Shown: positions 59,822 to 64,000 of the stretch, piece by piece
Numbering within the stretch: the first letter of the stretch is position 1
Layout: each line of letters begins with the position of its first letter
Assembly: GCA_948567375.1 (NCBI GenBank)
Contig: OX419761.1
Coordinates: 26,140,243-26,204,242, forward strand
Source: Lunularia cruciata
Taxonomy: Eukaryota > Streptophyta > Marchantiopsida > Lunulariales > Lunulariaceae
DNA: 64,000 nt
Direction of reading: 5' to 3'
Made by a program: the position numbers and the translations under genes
Notes under the pieces: generated by a model
Told to the model about the DNA's origin: nothing
Databases searched by the model: none
Seen by the model: the letters and a program-made list of their open reading frames with translations, nothing else

Positions 59822-59914
59822 GGGCTTAGCCCCATGTTACCTTTTTTTCTCTCCCTTGTCCGGCTTGATGGGGTGTTCCCATCCTTCATTTTTCCTACGC
59901 GTTCGCCTTTTTCC
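59822..59914 (+). mobile_element. 93-bp LINE-A 3'-tail insertion with perfect 9-bp target duplication
   Basis: CATATTTTG stands at 59813-59821 and again at 59915-59923. Between them lies only the last 93 bases of LINE-A: GGGCTTAGCCCC, a pyrimidine run, TTGATGGGGTGTTCCCATCC and ACGCGTTCGCC. The duplicated target includes the TTTTG of the intron's splice acceptor (TTTTGCAG), so the acceptor was regenerated. Confidence 0.9.
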
Positions 59915-59926
59915 CATATTTTGCAG

Positions 59927-60450
59927 GTGCACATACCCGTTGGCTTACACGATGCGCTAGCATGCAGACCCGTCTGTACAACTTCTCCTCCACAGGTGCT
60001 ACAGATCCAAGTATCGAACCCTACTTTTGCAGCTTCATTGAGAAGACAGTGCAGGTTCGGTGATCTAAATACTATTCTTCAAAATGACCAGATAAGACCA
60101 ACTGATACCTGGGACACAAATTACTATTCCAACGCTCTTTGTGGCAAAACTCTTTTTCAATCGGGCGATGCAATGATAAGAGATCCCGCAGCTCGTCGAA
60201 TTGTAGAAGCAGAAAACAGGGCAGGTTCACCTTTTATTGCAGAGTTGGCAGCAGCAATGGAGAAACTGGGAACATTGGTATTCTCACAGGTAGCCAAGGC
60301 CAGATCAGAAGAACATGCGGACGAAAAAGATCAGAAGAACATGCTGACGAAAAATTAGTCGCTGACGATAGCGAAAATCTTCTGCGTACATACAAGATAC
60401 CCAACCCATATGGAGTAAGCATTGCTCCCTTCTCCGTGTTTACAACATGA
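59927..60450 (+). pseudogene. Class III peroxidase, locus 3, exon 4, frameshifted
   Basis: After the acceptor TTTTGCAG the exon reads GAHT with the proximal His, CASMQTRLYNFSSTGATDPS, then, after a frame change, FAASLRRQCRFGDLNTIL, TDTWDTNYYSNALCGKTLFQ, SGDAMIRDPAARRIVEAENR and AAAMEKLG. After a second frame change it reads GNIGILTGSQGQIRRTCG, which is the family's normal end. It then runs past the usual stop for about 45 residues to 60450. Similarity to locus 1 exon 4 is clear (DALKRDPAALKIVQAQNKAG). Together with 51105-51215 it forms the remains of one gene split by retrotransposons; exons 2 and 3 are missing. Confidence 0.88.
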
Positions 60451-61879
60451 TTACCGAGATCACGCAACTACATATGGCGGGACAACACATTCCTCCATTT
60501 GATGCCATCCTCACTCCCGATATACACATACACATGGGAAAAAACTCTACCAGACTTTGTGCATATCTAGCATCCCTCCTCTTTGATGATGAACTTGAGG
60601 TCTTCATGGTAAATTGTTTTATGAAAAAAACTCTATTCCATATTGGCCTAAGCAATCTGTCAGCCTCAACTTTGGACATGCCAACCCTGAGTCCAAGAAT
60701 CCCAACAACCCAAAGACTTATCTAGATGTACTATGTAATTTCATCCAACATCAACCAACATCTGACTCTTCGACCCCTAAGTACCCTTGCGTCTTTCACT
60801 CATCAATGCCTTTGTCCCAATCGACTTCTACATAAATAGAATACATCCAAATATGTCTAAATTTCAAACACAATTCCAAAAGACAAATCCCACAATGTCA
60901 AGCACTCACCGCACATTTTATGATGTATTTGCCTATAACTACAACAAAGTAAAATATCCAAATGTTAGATACAATTCCAGAAAACAAACAGCCATACTTC
61001 TAAGCACTCTTTTATAAATTCCATGATAGCTTTGCCTACAACTACACCAAACTTCTAACTGTTATATTCAAGAAGTGCAAACACATTATTTGCTTTTCAG
61101 AGGATAGAGTTCTTTTCCAGCCCATGCTTATTGCATAAATCTGAGTACTCACCTAGTGAAATAAGAAGTTCAAAAGCTGCTTGATACAGGATGTATGTAT
61201 CTAGTTAGTGCATTTGAGTGGGTTTCTCTTATTCTTATTGTATCTAGAAAAAACCAAACCATCTTTTTTGTGTGTTGATTACTCGCACCTTAACCAAGCC
61301 ACAATACCACATCCTTTCACAATACCATTCATAGATAAAATTTTCGAATCAAGTTGCTAGCAAATTGTATTATTCCTTCCATGATTGCCAATCCGACTAA
61401 ACCAAATTTCTATCATACTAAAGGACCAACACAAACTACATTCATTATCAAATTGAATATTTTTTCTTTTTAGGTCATTGCTTTTGGACTCATAAATTTA
61501 CATGGCGCCTTTTAGCATTATATGATGTGTATCTTTACCAAAATCAGACACATTTTAGAACTCTATCTTGACAATGTTTATGTTTGCAGCACCTAATAAG
61601 AAGATTTTCCTATACTTTGGGGTATCTTGATAGCTCATAAATTTCTCAATCCCAATAAATGTCTCTTTGCTGGCTGCTTGTGAAGTACTATATGGCCATC
61701 TGTCTAATCAATCGTATCATAGTTCATCTTGCAAAAATAGCTATAATTCATAAAATTTCTCCTTTCAAAAATATATAACTTTTCCTATTCCTTAGTATAC
61801 CATTTCATACTAGCACATTGTCTATATGCATCCCTTTATTTTTATCCACTCTCTAGACTTCTACAAAAAGGATATGAAA
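60451..61879. other. AT-rich, no gene recognised
   Basis: There are short overlapping frames on both strands, none with a known motif. It may be part of the degraded element that follows, but nothing in it shows that directly. Confidence 0.4.
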
Positions 61880-63260
61880 TGCCAGTAGGCATTCTTGGGC
61901 TTCAAGATATTTTAAGGCATGCATCTCCACTCTTGCTCTTTGTTGGGATAGAGGGTTCCACCTCTATAGTAATGCTTCCAACATTACCATTGGCAAAATC
62001 ATTTACAATTCAAGACAACAACTATGACTACCCCATCTATTTTCTTCCCAGTAAATTAGTGCTCTAGAGCAAGACTATTCCATTGTAGAACGTGGGTGTT
62101 TTGGAAATGGATACTTGGTTCAAAATGTTGCCACTATGTATTAGGAAATTAGTTTACATTTGATTTTGATCATGAAGGCTCTTGTCAAATCCCCTACCAA
62201 AACAAGTAGTTTAGCTCAAAAAAATCTCCTTTTCCATTCAATATCAACTCAAGAAGTCCCACACCGATGCAAATCTCCTCTCTTGGAACTCCATACCACC
62301 TTACGTTACTTATATCAACACCAAACTTAGAACTTTTCCTTTCTTGTTTCTCTTGTACATGAGATTTACCACTCACATACACTAGATGGACAAGATCACT
62401 CATTATCTGAAATTGATACCTCCCTACCAACCTTATTGGAAGAAAACTTATAACCTTCTACTACATTGTGGTGCCTTATACATTGTTGCACAACCACCTA
62501 TACTGCTTAGGAGCAAACAACATCCTTTGACTTTGTGTATACTTGGAAGACACTCTTGCAATCCTACAAGCCTTCCATACCCACCAAGTGACAAATACTT
62601 TGGAGCATCACTTACCACTTGAAAAATCTGCACCACTATTTATTTTTGATTCACTACAACCAAAGATGCCTTCATGTATGTGTACTATTAAAATGCATGC
62701 ACACAACAAAAAAACCATTAAATTGAGCCACTTTAATTGATCCTTTCTTCCTAACCTTTCTTTAAATTGTGTTAGACTTTTGTTGTCCAATGAACCTTTT
62801 TGCAACCCACACGTGTTTGAAATATATTCTTGCTATAAGTGACTATGTTAAAAAGTGGTGAAAAATGCAACTACTTTGGAAAGGAGGTTCTCAAGTTCCT
62901 TCATAGCCATATAGTCACTCATTATGGAGTTCCATTGGAAGTTTTACCAAAAATAACACCTATTTCAAAATCATTAATGCTTACATAGAGTCCATATGGA
63001 CTTGCCATGATTTTTACACCCTATTATCATCCATAGGCTAATGATCAAGTGAAATGCATAATTGCATACTCTTTGGGATTATCAAAAAGAAATTGATTGC
63101 TATGTTGCTTATTAGGATAAAATACTTCTTGTTGCTCTTTGGGCTTGCACACCCACTCACAAGAATACAACCATATTCACTCAAATCTAATTCACCTTTC
63201 ATGTTGATTTCATAATCCACATTGACTTTCTTCTCCTCAAACTCCATATCCTTGACAATG
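61880..63260 (+). mobile_element. Ty3-like (gypsy) LTR retrotransposon, internal fossil fragment
   Basis: Short blocks in pol order recall Ty3-like elements: an RNase H-like patch near 61990-62200 (YDYPIYFLPSKL and a HHYVLGN-like patch) and an integrase-like patch near 62900-63060 (THYGVPLEVLP and a TPYYHP-ANDQVK-like patch). Heavily broken, with many breaks. LTRs were not found, and the borders are uncertain. It looks older than the copia element. Confidence 0.6.
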
Positions 63261-64000
63261 CTCAATCATCATTTTCCACTTCATTCACTTTGGAATGCAT
63301 TCATGCAGTGAAGAACAAGATTTATGTAGTCCTACTCAAAATCCATTACTTGACTTGTGGCATTTTGCCCAAAAAACCAAATATCAATACGAACAAGATG
63401 ATCTTGTCTGAGCTCACCAACACACTAAACATGATAAAGTTAAGTTGGATAAGTTAAAGTTAAGTTTCCTTCAAAAAATGATCTCTCTATCAAGTTAAAA
63501 ATGAATCCTTTGCAGTCACTCACTTGGGATGATTCCATCTTCCCAAGTGAGTGACTCAGAAGATGATACCCACCTCAGGCATGCTCAAGGAATTTTTCAA
63601 ACTCCCACTCAATCAACAAGATGTGTTAATGTTGGAAGGACAAAAGTGCATGTTGGGATGGTAGTTTCTTCAATATCATCATCAATTACATTAAGGATAG
63701 CATAGCCAGCAAGAATGGCTTCCCACTTAATCACATAATTTATCTGCCCTTGTATGCCATTTCCTCCAACTTCTAGGGAGCCATGGAGTCACCAACCAAG
63801 CGTACTTTATTACAAAAGGAAAGCATGCCTTTTTCAACACAACAATTAAGTTTGTAGTCTATTCATGTGAGAAATTTATCTTTTTAGAGAGTCATCATTC
63901 ATGAAAGCAGGCAATTGACCTCGATTAGAATGCAGATTAGTTTGGCTGATAAAATTCAATTCTTGCAGCACTAGTTTATAGGTGTAATTTTATCCAGAAG
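63261..64000. other. AT-rich end of window, no gene recognised
   Basis: No convincing frame or motif was seen. A short direct repeat of CCCAAGTGAGTGACT stands near 63540. It may be more of the neighbouring fossil. Confidence 0.4.

Overview
This looks like nuclear DNA from a land plant. The evidence is a nine-exon gene for a plant-type mitochondrial OXA1 insertase, three loci of secretory (class III) peroxidase with the classic three-intron layout, a nuclear-type tRNA-Leu(UAA) gene, and PIF/Harbinger, Ty1/copia and Ty3-like elements. Coding density is very low and most of the window is transposon debris. I cannot name the species; a non-seed plant is possible, but that is a guess. There is a 200-base assembly gap at 10813-11012.

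Layout. 1-3570: no gene recognised. 3571-6747: OXA1 on the + strand, apparently intact (about 500 residues). 8780-18137: a large PIF/Harbinger element with 18-bp terminal inverted repeats and an AAT target duplication. It carries a DDE nuclease gene (+) at the left and a Myb/trihelix-like gene (-) at the right, with about 5 kb of unrelated accessory ORFs and degenerate GC-rich repeats between them. 19066-23961: a broken Ty1/copia fossil with both LTRs, whose left edge lies in a 230-bp tandem duplication. 24074-27675: minus-strand, 5'-truncated copies of a non-LTR retrotransposon called LINE-A here. 29932-31900: peroxidase locus 1 (nonsense codons). 35560-37319: peroxidase locus 2 (frameshifts, shortened C-terminus). 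39212-39865: another LINE-A copy. 40123-40206: tRNA-Leu(UAA) on the minus strand.

42755-60450 is a nested mosaic. A 380-bp sequence (X) at 42755-43134 is followed by a left-truncated second copy of the Harbinger composite (43141-46882). A second copy of X then follows, split by a near full-length LINE-A (47118-50923) with a 10-bp target duplication. Next is exon 1 of peroxidase locus 3 (51105-51215), cut by a minus-strand LINE-A. That LINE-A is itself cut by LINE-B (51553-57238), an L1-like element with ORF1, APE and RT and an array of about 180-bp monomers in its 5' region. Exon 4 of peroxidase 3 reappears at 59927, just after a 93-bp LINE-A 3' tail with a perfect 9-bp target duplication. 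61880-63260 holds traces of a Ty3-like fossil.

The functional host content is therefore small: one OXA1 gene, one tRNA gene and a decaying tandem peroxidase cluster. The most novel items are the LINE-A lineage (RT, Cys/His finger, REL-like nuclease, folded 3' tail, 9-10 bp target duplications), the composite Harbinger element with an unrecognised conserved ORF, and the monomer array of LINE-B.
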